Shown here: piece by piece, positions 16,989 through 24,820 of the stretch
Numbering within the stretch: the first letter of the stretch is position 1
How the letters are laid out: the number at the start of each line of letters is the position of its first letter
NCBI RefSeq assembly: GCF_013149275.1
Contig: NZ_JABGNA010000003.1
Span: 248,001 to 312,000, forward strand
DNA: 64,000 nt
DNA from: Mucilaginibacter sp. SG564
GTDB lineage: Bacteria; Bacteroidota; Bacteroidia; Sphingobacteriales; Sphingobacteriaceae
Direction of reading: 5' to 3'
Translations under genes and position numbers: made by a program
Notes under the pieces: generated by a model
Told to the model about the DNA's origin: nothing
The model's database searches: none
The model's input: the letters and a program-made list of their open reading frames with translations, nothing else

Positions 16989-17789
16989 CTATCTGCCGGG
17001 GTAATACTTTTTCATATAGGCTGCATCGGTAGCCGTAATGGTGGTATTATTGGCAGCTATGGCTACATTGTTTGTTGTAAACCGGGCCGGAACGGGGTAG
17101 TGCATAATGGATGATTTGTCATAGGTGAGCAGGTTACTTCCGGTTCTTGGGCCAACCCATAGTACATTAAAATCTATCTGGTCTTTAGTCCAGAAGTTGG
17201 GGGCGCCCTCATAGTAAGCGTATACCGCGTCTTTGTTCCATGGGATGTTAGCATCAGGGTGTGCCTGTTCATGCTGTAAACCCAGCACGTGACCAAATTC
17301 ATGGGTGGTGGTTCTCCTGAATTCCTCGTCGGAAGTATTGTTGTCAAACCAGCCAAAGTTAACCGATTGACTCTGACCACGGCCATCTATCCCCACGTAG
17401 GCCCAGGAGCCCCCGTCGCCATTGTGTTTAAAGCCTACAGTAAGATCTGCAGCGGCATTATCGGCCACAAACTGAAAGGTTACATTGGCGCTGCTTTCCC
17501 AGCTTTTGGCATATTGCTGCACTTTTCCGCGTACAAATGAGGTTCCCTCGCCGCTAATAAAGCGTACCTTGATGGTGCGGCCGTTGGTCCATAATTTGTT
17601 GTTGGGTCCCCAGCTTTCGGTTACCGGGCCGCCTGTTATGGTTTTCATTTGGCAGCTAAAATCCGCGAAAAGCGTTTCTTTTGCCGCAGCGTCTTTTTGC
17701 GGTACATTTTCTTCGTTGTTGTTGTTTTTTTTGCAACCCGTGGCAGCCAGCAGCGCCAGGGAGATGAGCAGGAGATTGGTTGTTTTCAT
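16989..17789 (-). CDS. Astacin-like zinc metalloprotease lipoprotein
   Basis: A 266-residue lipoprotein: signal peptide with lipobox LAATGC, Cys19, then a Lys/Asn-rich linker. The catalytic domain has HEFGHVLGLQHE at 163-174, that is HExxHxxGxxHE with three zinc-binding histidines at 163, 167 and 173 and the extra glutamate typical of astacins (M12A). The Met-turn SIMHYP is at 227-232. It would sit on the outer membrane and cut proteins or peptides. The partner substrate is unknown. It has its own terminator and no operon partner; the 700-bp region upstream holds a separate small transcription unit. Confidence 0.8.
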   Translation of the reverse strand: MKTTNLLLISLALLAATGCKKNNNNEENVPQKDAAAKETLFADFSCQMKTITGGPVTESWGPNNKLWTNGRTIKVRFISGEGTSFVRGKVQQYAKSWESSANVTFQFVADNAAADLTVGFKHNGDGGSWAYVGIDGRGQSQSVNFGWFDNNTSDEEFRRTTTHEFGHVLGLQHEQAHPDANIPWNKDAVYAYYEGAPNFWTKDQIDFNVLWVGPRTGSNLLTYDKSSIMHYPVPARFTTNNVAIAANNTTITATDAAYMKKYYPGR

Positions 17790-18117
17790 CGGTAATAGTT
17801 AATTATGATTTATTATTTAAGATATTTCACATATTCATAAGATAAGGTTTATAAGAAAATTTGTGTATTGATCAACGGATCATCAATTTTCTGAGGAAAA
17901 TTGTGCACTACATGATCCATGGATGTATAAATTACCAGGCTGTAATTTTTAATATTACCAATAATCGGTATATAATCGGGGTTATAAATGCCAAATTAAT
18001 AAAATAATTATATGTTTTTATATTATTTAAAAAAATATACAATTATTTTATAAGAAAGCACAAACAATAGATATTGTATATGGTGAAGGTTTTGGAAGTC
18101 TATAAAATTAAAGATGT

Positions 18118-18195
18118 TATACTGAGATAGATCGAAGTATGGCGGGCAGGCCTGTGCAATCTACCCTTCGACGGGGCGCTCTGGGTGACACCCGT
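18118..18195. repeat. Dispersed hairpin repeat, degenerate copy
   Basis: Imperfect arms around TCGAAGTATGGCGGG and CTACCCTTCGACGGGG, related to the copy at 60122-60200. Confidence 0.5.
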
Positions 18196-18223
18196 CTCTC
18201 TTAATTAAAAGAAAAAACAGCTA

Positions 18224-18262
18224 TAAAAAAACAACAGCCGCTGCATTGCTGCAGGCGGCCGT
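18224..18262 (-). terminator. Strong terminator on the minus strand
   Basis: On the minus strand GGCCGCCTGCA pairs with TGCAGCGGC around a CAA loop and is followed by TGTTGTTTTTTT. It lies about 185 nt downstream of the promoter at 18416-18443 and closes that small unit. Confidence 0.65.
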
Positions 18263-18307
18263 CTCTAAGTTATTATCCCTAATTTATAACTTATTATCTT
18301 TATCCTG

Positions 18308-18391
18308 CTATTGCAGGTTCATGAACTTATTAATAACGTTTACCATCAATGAACTGTAGTGTAGTAGATTTAAGTAGTAATGTTTCTTCAT
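18308..18391 (-). CDS. Possible 27-residue peptide within a small transcription unit
   Basis: The ATG at 18391 opens a 27-codon frame starting MKKHYYLNLLHYSS and ending at a TAG at 18308. It is preceded by an exact -7 element and followed by a strong terminator, so an RNA of about 185 nt is likely. The peptide has no signal peptide and no motif I know. The RNA also carries a CCTGC/GCAGG hairpin overlapping the stop codon and the palindrome GTTCATGAAC. The unit could equally be a small noncoding RNA, and the peptide may not be translated. Confidence 0.3.
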   Translation of the reverse strand: MKKHYYLNLLHYSSLMVNVINKFMNLQ

Positions 18392-18415
18392 AAATATCTT
18401 TAGCTTTTGTATGGT

Positions 18416-18443
18416 CAAAGATATATAGCCCGTTTAAAAACAA
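18416..18443 (-). promoter_or_regulatory. Promoter of the small minus-strand unit
   Basis: On the minus strand TTG (18443-18441) is followed after 17 bp by TATCTTTG (18423-18416), an exact TAnnTTTG. The spacing is slightly short. Predicted start is near 18408. Confidence 0.5.
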
Positions 18444-18488
18444 CAGTAGTGATACTACGGTTTTACTATGCGGGTTTTACGCAAATTG

Positions 18489-18668
18489 CTACGTGTGCCT
18501 GCGAGCTATACCTTTTACCCCGGCAGCACCGGCAGGCCCAACCGCCCCAGTTAAGCCCTTATCGCCGGTATCACCTTTAGGCCCTGCAGCACCGTCCTTG
18601 CTGCAAGAGATCGTGAACAGCATAATGGCTGTTGTTAATATTAGTAATGCGTAATTAATTTTCTTCAT
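18489..18668 (-). pseudogene. Truncated collagen-like lipoprotein
   Basis: Starting at the ATG at 18668 the product is 59 residues: a signal peptide with lipobox ISC (Cys22), then GPKGDTGDKGLTGAVGP-type Gly-X-Y triplets, then an abrupt end in ARRHT and stop. Collagen-like lipoproteins of this family normally carry a longer collagen stretch and a C-terminal globular domain, which are absent here, and no continuation is visible in other frames downstream. The likely reading is a remnant. An alternative start two codons upstream (18674) is possible. The small transcription unit at 18224-18443 lies just downstream. Confidence 0.5.
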
Positions 18669-18947
18669 ATTCATAAATCTCAAAATCTGAAAAAGCAGCG
18701 CTCGAAAAATTGTCGTTAGTATTCCAGCAATATTTTCTTTTGCAATAATCCTCAAATCAAACAGGCCGGACAATCGCAGAAAACCATGATTTTTTGAAAT
18801 GGATCATGAGATATAAAAAATGCAGAATAGCTGTCGCCGAAAAGGGCCGACCGGCAGTAAAAAGCAAAAAAGAGACAAATGCCTCCCTTTTGCTCCCGTC
18901 CTGGTAAAGCGGAATGGTATCATATTTTGAATAATATTTACACCGGA

Positions 18948-19454
18948 TTAGTCTAAGGTATGGACTTTGGAGTTTTTAAAAAGATTGATCCACCCACTTT
19001 TACCGATCATGTAAGTAGTGAGTTTATTTTCATCGTTTTCTGCAGATGGATAGATATCAAATATGAGATTATTCATTCCGAATAAATTCTTTTTACGGGG
19101 TACTATCTTGCATTTATTTAGAGTTATCTCGTTGTCTTTGTAACTATCGTATAAACCTAATATGTATTTGTAAAAATCGGCCTCCTCTTTCAACGACGAA
19201 AAATTAATTATCGGTTCAAACGTAATTCCGGTTGTTTTCATGGTTGCGTAAGAAAGGTATTCGATCTCCTCCGCCTCTATGGAGTAAAGTCCAAAATCCA
19301 TTATTAATCCGGTACTTTTAGAGCCGATTAATTTAGGTGTCTTCTTTCCTTTTTCTATTTTAGCTTCTTCTTTGGTTTTGCCAACCTTAAATTGTGAGTA
19401 GCCAGCAATGGGCAGGAGCAAGGCAATACTCAACAGTGATAATAGTTTGTTCAT
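18948..19454 (-). CDS. Exported hypothetical protein
   Basis: A 168-residue protein from the ATG at 19454 (MNKLLSLLSIALLLPIAGYSQ is the signal peptide, cut after YSQ). I do not recognise the mature domain. It is Lys/Glu-rich near its start and mixed beta-like after that, with one cysteine (in NKCKIVP). An in-frame ATG 33 bp further upstream would add residues ahead of the signal peptide and is less likely. A -7-like CAAAAGTA on the plus strand at 19485-19492 reads as TACTTTTG for this gene, but no good -33 is seen. It stands alone between the collagen-like remnant and the GH105 gene. Confidence 0.6.
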   Translation of the reverse strand: MNKLLSLLSIALLLPIAGYSQFKVGKTKEEAKIEKGKKTPKLIGSKSTGLIMDFGLYSIEAEEIEYLSYATMKTTGITFEPIINFSSLKEEADFYKYILGLYDSYKDNEITLNKCKIVPRKKNLFGMNNLIFDIYPSAENDENKLTTYMIGKSGWINLFKNSKVHTLD

Positions 19455-19613
19455 TTTTTTATGTTTTTGATTTGCAGGTAACCACAAAAGTAACTCATAA
19501 ACAATGAATTACATATACCAGTTTCTGGGTATTTATTGATAGCGAATGATCTAATATCGAACGCCGGATGCCCAATATCGACTAATGAACAATCATTAGA
19601 TGCGCAAAAATGC

Positions 19614-20771
19614 TCAATTTTTTGCAGCGGCCGGATGGCTGCCCAAATACTGATATAGCTGGGTTCCAGTAAGCAGGAAAGCGCCTACACCATACACCTC
19701 GGTACTATCCTCCGTAACCGCATCGGGGCTGGCGCCTATACGTTGTACATACCCCAGCATCCCATCTGCATGAACCGAAGTGACCAATGCCGCCCAGGCT
19801 TTTTTTACTACGGGCCAGTAGGTTTTGTTATCCAGCATACCATGGTTAAGCCCCCAGAGCAAGGCATAGCAATAAAAACCAGTACCGCTTGTTTCTTTAA
19901 CCGGGTAGCTTTCCGGGTCGAGCAATGAGGCATGCCAGCTGCCATCCGGTTGTTGCAATGAAGCTATTTTAGAAGCCATATCGCGGTATAGTTTTTCAAA
20001 TTTCTTTTTATCGGGATTATTGGAGGGCATATTTTCCATCACCCTTACCAGGCCTGCCAATACCCAGCCATTGCCCCTTGCCCAAAAGATTTTCTTGCCG
20101 TTCTTTTCTTTTTTATCCAGGTAGCTGCCATCCCTAAAATACAGGTGTTCGGCAGGGTCATACAGGTAATCGGTTGTTTTCCACCAGAGTTTTGCGGCTG
20201 TATTGAGGTATTGCTGATTGCCGGTAGCTATACTCAAATAACTCAAAGCGGTGGGTCCCATAAACAAGGCATCGCACCAGGCCCATTCCCTGGAGGCTAT
20301 ATGGTTCTTCCACTCCAGCGACTCATCATGCGGCTTATTCACAATGCTATCGGCCAGCAAAATAAAGGGCGCAATCATTTTTTTATCCTTGTATTTGGTA
20401 TATAGCAAAGAATAGGTTTGGCCTATGCAATAATCATCGGCCATAAAACGATCGCGCCCGGTATTCCAACCCAGATCGTTGGCGATGTTCACCAGGGTGG
20501 TTAAATATTTTTCGTTGTTTTTGATAGATCCCAGCGCATAAATACCGGTATAACAGGCGGCATTTGTCCAATCAACCTTAGCATGTTTAAAACCATTCGT
20601 GTTCCAGTCGTTAATTTGCCAGTCGGCAACCCGGTGCATCATATTGAGGACATAGGCTTTTTGCAGCAGGGAATCAGGTTTAAGCATTGAATCTGCGGCA
20701 TAGGCTTTTATGCCCACGATGAGCAATAACAATAACGAACAAATACGTTTGAATTTTAGCGGGAAGATCAT
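19614..20771 (-). CDS. GH105 unsaturated rhamnogalacturonyl hydrolase
   Basis: A 385-residue secreted glycosidase with a signal peptide ending near AYAAD. It matches family GH105 (YteR/YesR): the ADDYCIGQTY segment with D112/D113, WAWCDALFMGP with the catalytic aspartate D167, FWARGNGWVLAGLVRV, and the C-terminal GTGAF-like YGVGAFLLTG. GH105 enzymes remove the unsaturated uronic acid left by pectin lyases, releasing rhamnose from rhamnogalacturonan, which links this gene to the rhamnose operon and kduI in the window. It is about 380 residues, the usual family length. It lies just downstream of the RidA gene on the same strand. Confidence 0.85.
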   Translation of the reverse strand: MIFPLKFKRICSLLLLLIVGIKAYAADSMLKPDSLLQKAYVLNMMHRVADWQINDWNTNGFKHAKVDWTNAACYTGIYALGSIKNNEKYLTTLVNIANDLGWNTGRDRFMADDYCIGQTYSLLYTKYKDKKMIAPFILLADSIVNKPHDESLEWKNHIASREWAWCDALFMGPTALSYLSIATGNQQYLNTAAKLWWKTTDYLYDPAEHLYFRDGSYLDKKEKNGKKIFWARGNGWVLAGLVRVMENMPSNNPDKKKFEKLYRDMASKIASLQQPDGSWHASLLDPESYPVKETSGTGFYCYALLWGLNHGMLDNKTYWPVVKKAWAALVTSVHADGMLGYVQRIGASPDAVTEDSTEVYGVGAFLLTGTQLYQYLGSHPAAAKN

Positions 20772-20824
20772 TTTGCGTGTTTTTAGGTTAGGCTTTAAAG
20801 ATAAAATATTTTACCTAAAATTGA

Positions 20825-21301
20825 TTACTTCACCACTGTAGCTTCCAGCTCAACTTTTAGTGTTTCAAAAAGGCTTTTCACTTCCAACAAAGTAAGCGAT
20901 TGTTTGATGCCATGTTTGGCTACCCAATCCTGGAAAATCTGGAAGTGCGGCCAAAGTTCCGCTGTAGAGGTTGTATAGATATTTAGCCTCACAATACCTT
21001 CAGGCTTGTATCCGGCCTCGGTTATCACGTGCTCCAAATTTTGCAGGGCTTTTATTAATTGGGTTTTCATATCCTCATTACTGGATATTCCGTCGGCACT
21101 GATGGCCGTTTGCCCAGAAATGTACAGGGTACTTTCTACGTGTTTTACTTCAACAGCCTGTACATAGCTGCGTTTATCCTGCCATTGCCAGGGATTAATG
21201 ATCCTTTTTTCCATCTTATTGTTTTTGGGGGTTTGCGCCCATGCGGGCATTGTAGTTATCAATAGTAATGCTAAAATTTTCGCTGTTTTTTTCATGCTCA
21301 T
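20825..21301 (-). CDS. Exported RidA-family protein
   Basis: A 158-residue protein with a clear signal peptide (KILALLLITTMPAWAQ) ahead of a RidA/YjgF domain: YVQAVEVKHVESTLYISGQTA is the family start, quoted here by its LYISGQTA core, and ALQNLEHVITEAGY and RLNIYTT follow. Cytoplasmic RidA proteins deaminate reactive enamine intermediates; the exported version is less studied and lacks an obvious equivalent of the RidA catalytic arginine in the expected position, where VRLNIY is seen. Function in the periplasm is unknown. It precedes the GH105 gene with a 53-bp gap. Confidence 0.75.
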   Translation of the reverse strand: MSMKKTAKILALLLITTMPAWAQTPKNNKMEKRIINPWQWQDKRSYVQAVEVKHVESTLYISGQTAISADGISSNEDMKTQLIKALQNLEHVITEAGYKPEGIVRLNIYTTSTAELWPHFQIFQDWVAKHGIKQSLTLLEVKSLFETLKVELEATVVK

Positions 21302-21388
21302 CGTTTAAAATTCACATGGCAAAACTGCTGATAACACCCGGAATGAGCTGTTGACAAACCTCACGATTATCATGTGAGGAATGTCACA

Positions 21389-21952
21389 CTAAGAAGATAG
21401 GCGGCTCAGGGTTTCGCGCGAAACACCCAGGTAGGCAGCCAGCAGGCTTTTGGGTACCCGCTGAATAAGGGAGGGAGATTGTTTAAGCAGCTGTTCGTAA
21501 CGCTCTCTGGAGCTTAAGGTTAGCCAGGAAATGATGCGCCGTTGTGATGCGATAAAACCAAAATTGGCTTTCTCCAGGAAAAAACGCACCATTTCAGGGA
21601 GATCGTCACAAAGTTTTTTGTACCCATCGAGCGAAAGGCAGAGTACTTCGGTATCTTCCAGACACTCTAACGACAGGGTTGCTTTGGTTTGCGTATAAAA
21701 GGCGTAGAAATCGCTCTCCCACCAGTCTTCCATGGCAAAAGAAACGATGTGTTCCTTCGCTGCTTCATCAGTATACACCAGTTTTAAAAGTCCGGAGAGC
21801 ACAAAATAATGATACTTTACCGCTTCGCCTTCCTGTATCAGAAATTGATGTTTTTTATACTTTTTAACTGTAAAATGCGACCATACGAAGGTGAACTCCT
21901 CATCCGTGAGCGATATTATTTTTTCTATATGTTTCCGTAATATCTCCTGCAT
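21389..21952 (-). CDS. Crp/Fnr-family transcriptional regulator
   Basis: A 187-residue regulator with an N-terminal cyclic-nucleotide-like beta-barrel (KKHQFLIQEGEAVKYHYFVLSG, cited here by IQEGEAVKYHYFVLSG) and a short C-terminal helix-turn-helix around LAAYLGVSRETLSRL. It has no cysteine cluster and no clear cAMP-binding Arg-Ser pair, as is typical for the many Bacteroidota Crp-like proteins with unknown ligands. It ends soon after the recognition helix. It is the last gene of the same-strand run that includes rpiA, 14 bp downstream of it, so it may be co-transcribed. Confidence 0.78.
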   Translation of the reverse strand: MQEILRKHIEKIISLTDEEFTFVWSHFTVKKYKKHQFLIQEGEAVKYHYFVLSGLLKLVYTDEAAKEHIVSFAMEDWWESDFYAFYTQTKATLSLECLEDTEVLCLSLDGYKKLCDDLPEMVRFFLEKANFGFIASQRRIISWLTLSSRERYEQLLKQSPSLIQRVPKSLLAAYLGVSRETLSRLSS

Positions 21953-21966
21953 GTATTAAGAGGCGG

Positions 21967-22659
21967 CTATCGTTCGGGCGTAATAATGCATATCCCACTT
22001 GCTCCTGCTATAATAGCTTGGGTTGCCATACCATAAAATAGGGAATGCTCTACCACGCCCGGGATCATTTTTAAATCGATGTTGAGTTGTTGCCACTTCG
22101 GCGCATGGGTAAAGCGGATATCGGCCAGCAGGTTACCGTTATCAGAAATAACGGCGCCATCTTTCTGATCGCCTGTGCGTAACTTGATCTCAGCGTCGGG
22201 ATAAGCGGCCGACCGGAGCCGGGCCAGCACAATCTGTAAAGCCTGGGGCAATATCTCAATCACCAGTGGATAGGTCGTATTCAATTGCGGTACAAATTTG
22301 GCATCATCGCCCATCAAAATAAATTCCGAAGCCATGGAGGCCAGTATCTTTTCGGTGGTATGGATACCGCCGCCACTTTTCAGGGCATTTAGTTGTTTGT
22401 CGAACTGGTCGCAGCCATCAAAATAAATATCCAGGTGATTTACCATGGCCGGTGTTTTTATCGTCAAGTTTTTTTCCTGCAGATAAACGTTTGTTTTAAA
22501 TGAGGAAGAAACCAATACCAGGGAAGTGGCCAACTCCGGATTACTGCTGATCATATCAACCAGGTGAAATACCGTTGTACCGGCTCCGAGGCCAATGGTT
22601 TGTCCTGCTTTAATCCATTCAAATGCGGCTTTGGCAGCCTCCTGTTTGTAATCGGCCAT
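21967..22659 (-). CDS. rpiA: Ribose-5-phosphate isomerase A
   Basis: A 230-residue RpiA, interconverting ribose 5-phosphate and ribulose 5-phosphate in the pentose phosphate pathway. The phosphate loop is GLGAGTT at 23-29. The active-site residues D81, D84, K94 and E103 fall at the same numbers as in the Escherichia coli enzyme, although the usual DGADE reads DGCDQ here. The rest, including GNLLADIRF, fits the family. Its position in a run of stress-type genes is unusual for a housekeeping enzyme and suggests this may be a second, condition-specific copy; that is inference. Confidence 0.85.
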   Translation of the reverse strand: MADYKQEAAKAAFEWIKAGQTIGLGAGTTVFHLVDMISSNPELATSLVLVSSSFKTNVYLQEKNLTIKTPAMVNHLDIYFDGCDQFDKQLNALKSGGGIHTTEKILASMASEFILMGDDAKFVPQLNTTYPLVIEILPQALQIVLARLRSAAYPDAEIKLRTGDQKDGAVISDNGNLLADIRFTHAPKWQQLNIDLKMIPGVVEHSLFYGMATQAIIAGASGICIITPER

Positions 22660-22688
22660 AACGTTTTACTTTATCGCCGCAAGATAGC

Positions 22689-23111
22689 TCATATCCCCTC
22701 AATAAAAAAAGCATTGATGCCGGCTACATCTGAAAGATAGGTGGCCATGCTGGTTATTTTACCACCAGCTACCTCAAACACTATGGCTACCTGTTCATCC
22801 AATAACAGATCGCCGCGACTGGCCGTGTTGTGTAAAGACAAGGTGAAACCATTCAACCCTATAAGGATATGTTTCAAGTCGAACTTAACACCGAAATATT
22901 TGAGGCCCTGTGCCCGTTTGATAATGGCCTCTGCCCCATTTGCCGGGCCGGATAGCAAACTGGTACCAGGCAAGGTCCAGCCTGCATCATCTGCCAGTAT
23001 GGAATGCATGGTTTCCCAGTCGTTGCTTTTTAATGCGTTGATAAAAGTTTGAGCAATGCTCAGTTTTTCGGCATCGGTTGGTTGGATATTGTTGGATTCT
23101 GAAGTTTTCAT
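22689..23111 (-). CDS. NTF2-like / SnoaL-like protein
   Basis: A 140-residue protein with the NTF2-like cone fold pattern: an N-terminal helix (AQTFINALKSNDWETMHSIL), ADDAGWTLPG, and alternating beta strands to the end. Such proteins include steroid isomerases, polyketide cyclases and many of unknown role. There is no signal peptide. Its ATG overlaps the stop of the DUF302 gene by 4 bp, so the two are translationally coupled. The function is unknown. Confidence 0.65.
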   Translation of the reverse strand: MKTSESNNIQPTDAEKLSIAQTFINALKSNDWETMHSILADDAGWTLPGTSLLSGPANGAEAIIKRAQGLKYFGVKFDLKHILIGLNGFTLSLHNTASRGDLLLDEQVAIVFEVAGGKITSMATYLSDVAGINAFFIEGI

Positions 23112-23614
23112 GATAGTATTTTTATTATTAAGGGATCGAGATTTAAAGGAGCGGATACGGTTGCTGATAAAGCGTACCTGTTTTTGATATAAGATGCATC
23201 GTTATAAGCCACATGCACGGTTTGTTCTTCATCCTGCCAGGTTACAATCTTTAGCGGCAGATCAAGCGCGGCTAATGGATTTTCGATCATCACCGGTCCG
23301 CCGGCTTTGGGGTTACCAAATAACAGAAACTCCAAAGGCGGGATAACCCGCCCCGCTTTTTGCAATTCCTGCTGCTGGTCTATCCGGGCGTAAACGGTTA
23401 CCTGATGCTGTTCCAAAGCAGCCTGCAAACGGTTGATGGTTTCTTTTACAGAATACGGACTTTTGCGGATGGTAACACCTGTAGGATTAGTCATGATAAT
23501 ATTTTTAAATGGTACAACGCTGTAAAAGCAGGTGGCAACGGCTTGCTTTATAAAACTCCGCCTGGTATAGCCGTTGGGACTTCCCAAGCCGTTGCGCTGC
23601 TCCTCAAACATCAC
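23108..23614 (-). CDS. DUF302 protein with twin-arginine-like leader
   Basis: A 168-residue protein. The N-terminus contains TRRSFIKQA followed by a short hydrophobic stretch, resembling a Tat signal. The rest matches DUF302: VKETINRLQAALEQHQVTVYARID, cited by its INRLQAALEQHQ core, then a beta-rich EFLLFGNPKAGGPVM segment. DUF302 proteins are small alpha/beta proteins of unknown function, often near redox or stress genes. The stop overlaps the start of the NTF2-like gene by 4 bp. A cytoplasmic start at the internal methionine before TNPTGV would give a DUF302 domain without the leader. Confidence 0.68.
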   Translation of the reverse strand: MMFEEQRNGLGSPNGYTRRSFIKQAVATCFYSVVPFKNIIMTNPTGVTIRKSPYSVKETINRLQAALEQHQVTVYARIDQQQELQKAGRVIPPLEFLLFGNPKAGGPVMIENPLAALDLPLKIVTWQDEEQTVHVAYNDASYIKNRYALSATVSAPLNLDPLIIKILS

Positions 23615-23626
23615 ACACTGAAAAAA

Positions 23627-24166
23627 TTAGTTTAATGGATCGGCCAACGGAAAATCAACAGGGATATCCGTTAAGGCAAATACATAATTGGTAAATATGC
23701 GTACGGTAACTAAACCTATCAGTTCCATTACAGCGGCTTCGTTATAACCAGCAGCGAAAAAGTTTTCCAACACCTGCGGATCGGCATGGCCTTTATTGAT
23801 GGTTATGGATTGGGCCAATTGCAATAAAGCATTCAGCTTTTCGTCGTTGGTTTTACCCCTTCTGATATCCAGGGTTTCTTCCTTAGTAAATCCATTTTTT
23901 ATAGCGGCCAAAGTATGCCCTGCCAAACAGTAGGCACAGCCGTTTATTTCGGATACGATGAGCGCGATGGCCTCCCTTTCTTTGGCGCGAAGTACGCCAT
24001 GGCTCAATTCGGCATCAAAGTCCACAAAACCTTTTAATGCGTGCTCTGAATAACCCATGGTAGCATACAGGTTGGGCATACGGCCTATACGTTTCTGAAA
24101 CTGATCAAATATAACTTGTGAGCCTTCGCTTACCTGGTCTCTGGTGGGCACTGGTATTGTTTTCAT
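23627..24166 (-). CDS. AhpD-like carboxymuconolactone decarboxylase-family protein
   Basis: A 179-residue protein of the peroxidase-related, AhpD-like class. The redox motif CAYC is at 77-80 with H84 four residues on and E74 just before, the layout of the alkylhydroperoxidase active site. The helical N-terminus (FQKRIGRMPNLYATMGYSE) is typical. It would reduce peroxides or pass electrons in the cytoplasm. It is 12 bp from the DUF302 gene and 26 bp from the DUF417 gene, in what looks like one operon under the AraC gene. Confidence 0.8.
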   Translation of the reverse strand: MKTIPVPTRDQVSEGSQVIFDQFQKRIGRMPNLYATMGYSEHALKGFVDFDAELSHGVLRAKEREAIALIVSEINGCAYCLAGHTLAAIKNGFTKEETLDIRRGKTNDEKLNALLQLAQSITINKGHADPQVLENFFAAGYNEAAVMELIGLVTVRIFTNYVFALTDIPVDFPLADPLN

Positions 24167-24191
24167 GATATTAAATTTACAGGTTGAATTA

Positions 24192-24758
24192 TTATTTAGA
24201 TTTTTGACGAAGATAAACTCTTGCCGATTCGCTCATGGTGATGATGGCGCCACCCAGGATAACCAGATCTTTAAGCACCAGACGGCCACGACCAGAAAGA
24301 TACGGAAATCCCCACTGCTCATCGGTAAGGTGTGGCACCCAGCTCTCGGGCGTGGTTATCAAAAAGGAAAGCGTGCCCAGCGTAAGTATGGCAATAAGCA
24401 GGCTGGCTACCATGCTGGGCAGCGGCGCTACTTTATATAAGGCTACCAATACCGCCAGTGTTACCAGGAAAACACCCAAACCTTTTGAAAAACCATAGGT
24501 GTTATTTTCGGTATTCCATTGATGATTAGCGATGATCAGTTCACCTTCCTTGTTTTGATGGTGTTTATATTCAGTTGGATGATTGTAGAAAAATGACATG
24601 AAGGGGCTGTTGGCCACAAAGGGTACGATCCCATCGGCTTCATAAGTAAAAAACTTGAGGCCGCCTATCCAAAGAAATACGACTATGATGCCAAAACGGA
24701 TAACCTTTTTACCGAATTGGTCGAGGTTGGCAATGTTGTTGATGATGGAAGTTTTCAT
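24192..24758 (-). CDS. DUF417 membrane protein (RclC-like)
   Basis: A 188-residue inner-membrane protein with about four helices; it matches DUF417 (YkgB/RclC): GIIVVFLWIGGLKFFTYEA and the C-terminal LGTLSFLITTPESWVP. In Escherichia coli RclC is part of the reactive-chlorine response under the AraC-type regulator RclR. Here an AraC-type gene also precedes it. I chose the ATG at 24758 (MKTSII), which matches family starts; an upstream in-frame ATG at 24779 adds seven residues. The molecular role of RclC is not established. Confidence 0.78.
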   Translation of the reverse strand: MKTSIINNIANLDQFGKKVIRFGIIVVFLWIGGLKFFTYEADGIVPFVANSPFMSFFYNHPTEYKHHQNKEGELIIANHQWNTENNTYGFSKGLGVFLVTLAVLVALYKVAPLPSMVASLLIAILTLGTLSFLITTPESWVPHLTDEQWGFPYLSGRGRLVLKDLVILGGAIITMSESARVYLRQKSK

Positions 24759-24820
24759 GATGTGATTTTGTTTAGTCAAAACTACATCAGTTAACCATCC
24801 TGCAACATGGACGAATGTGG

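Larger units (their letters stand above)
17790..18307. other. AT-rich intergenic stretch with a hairpin repeat
   Basis: 17790-18110 is very AT-rich and holds no gene; it must carry the protease promoter but no exact TAnnTTTG is visible on the minus strand. 18118-18195 is a degenerate member of the dispersed hairpin family (GATCGAAGTATGG...ACCCTTCGACGGGG). 18224-18262 is a terminator for the small unit to its right. Confidence 0.55.
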
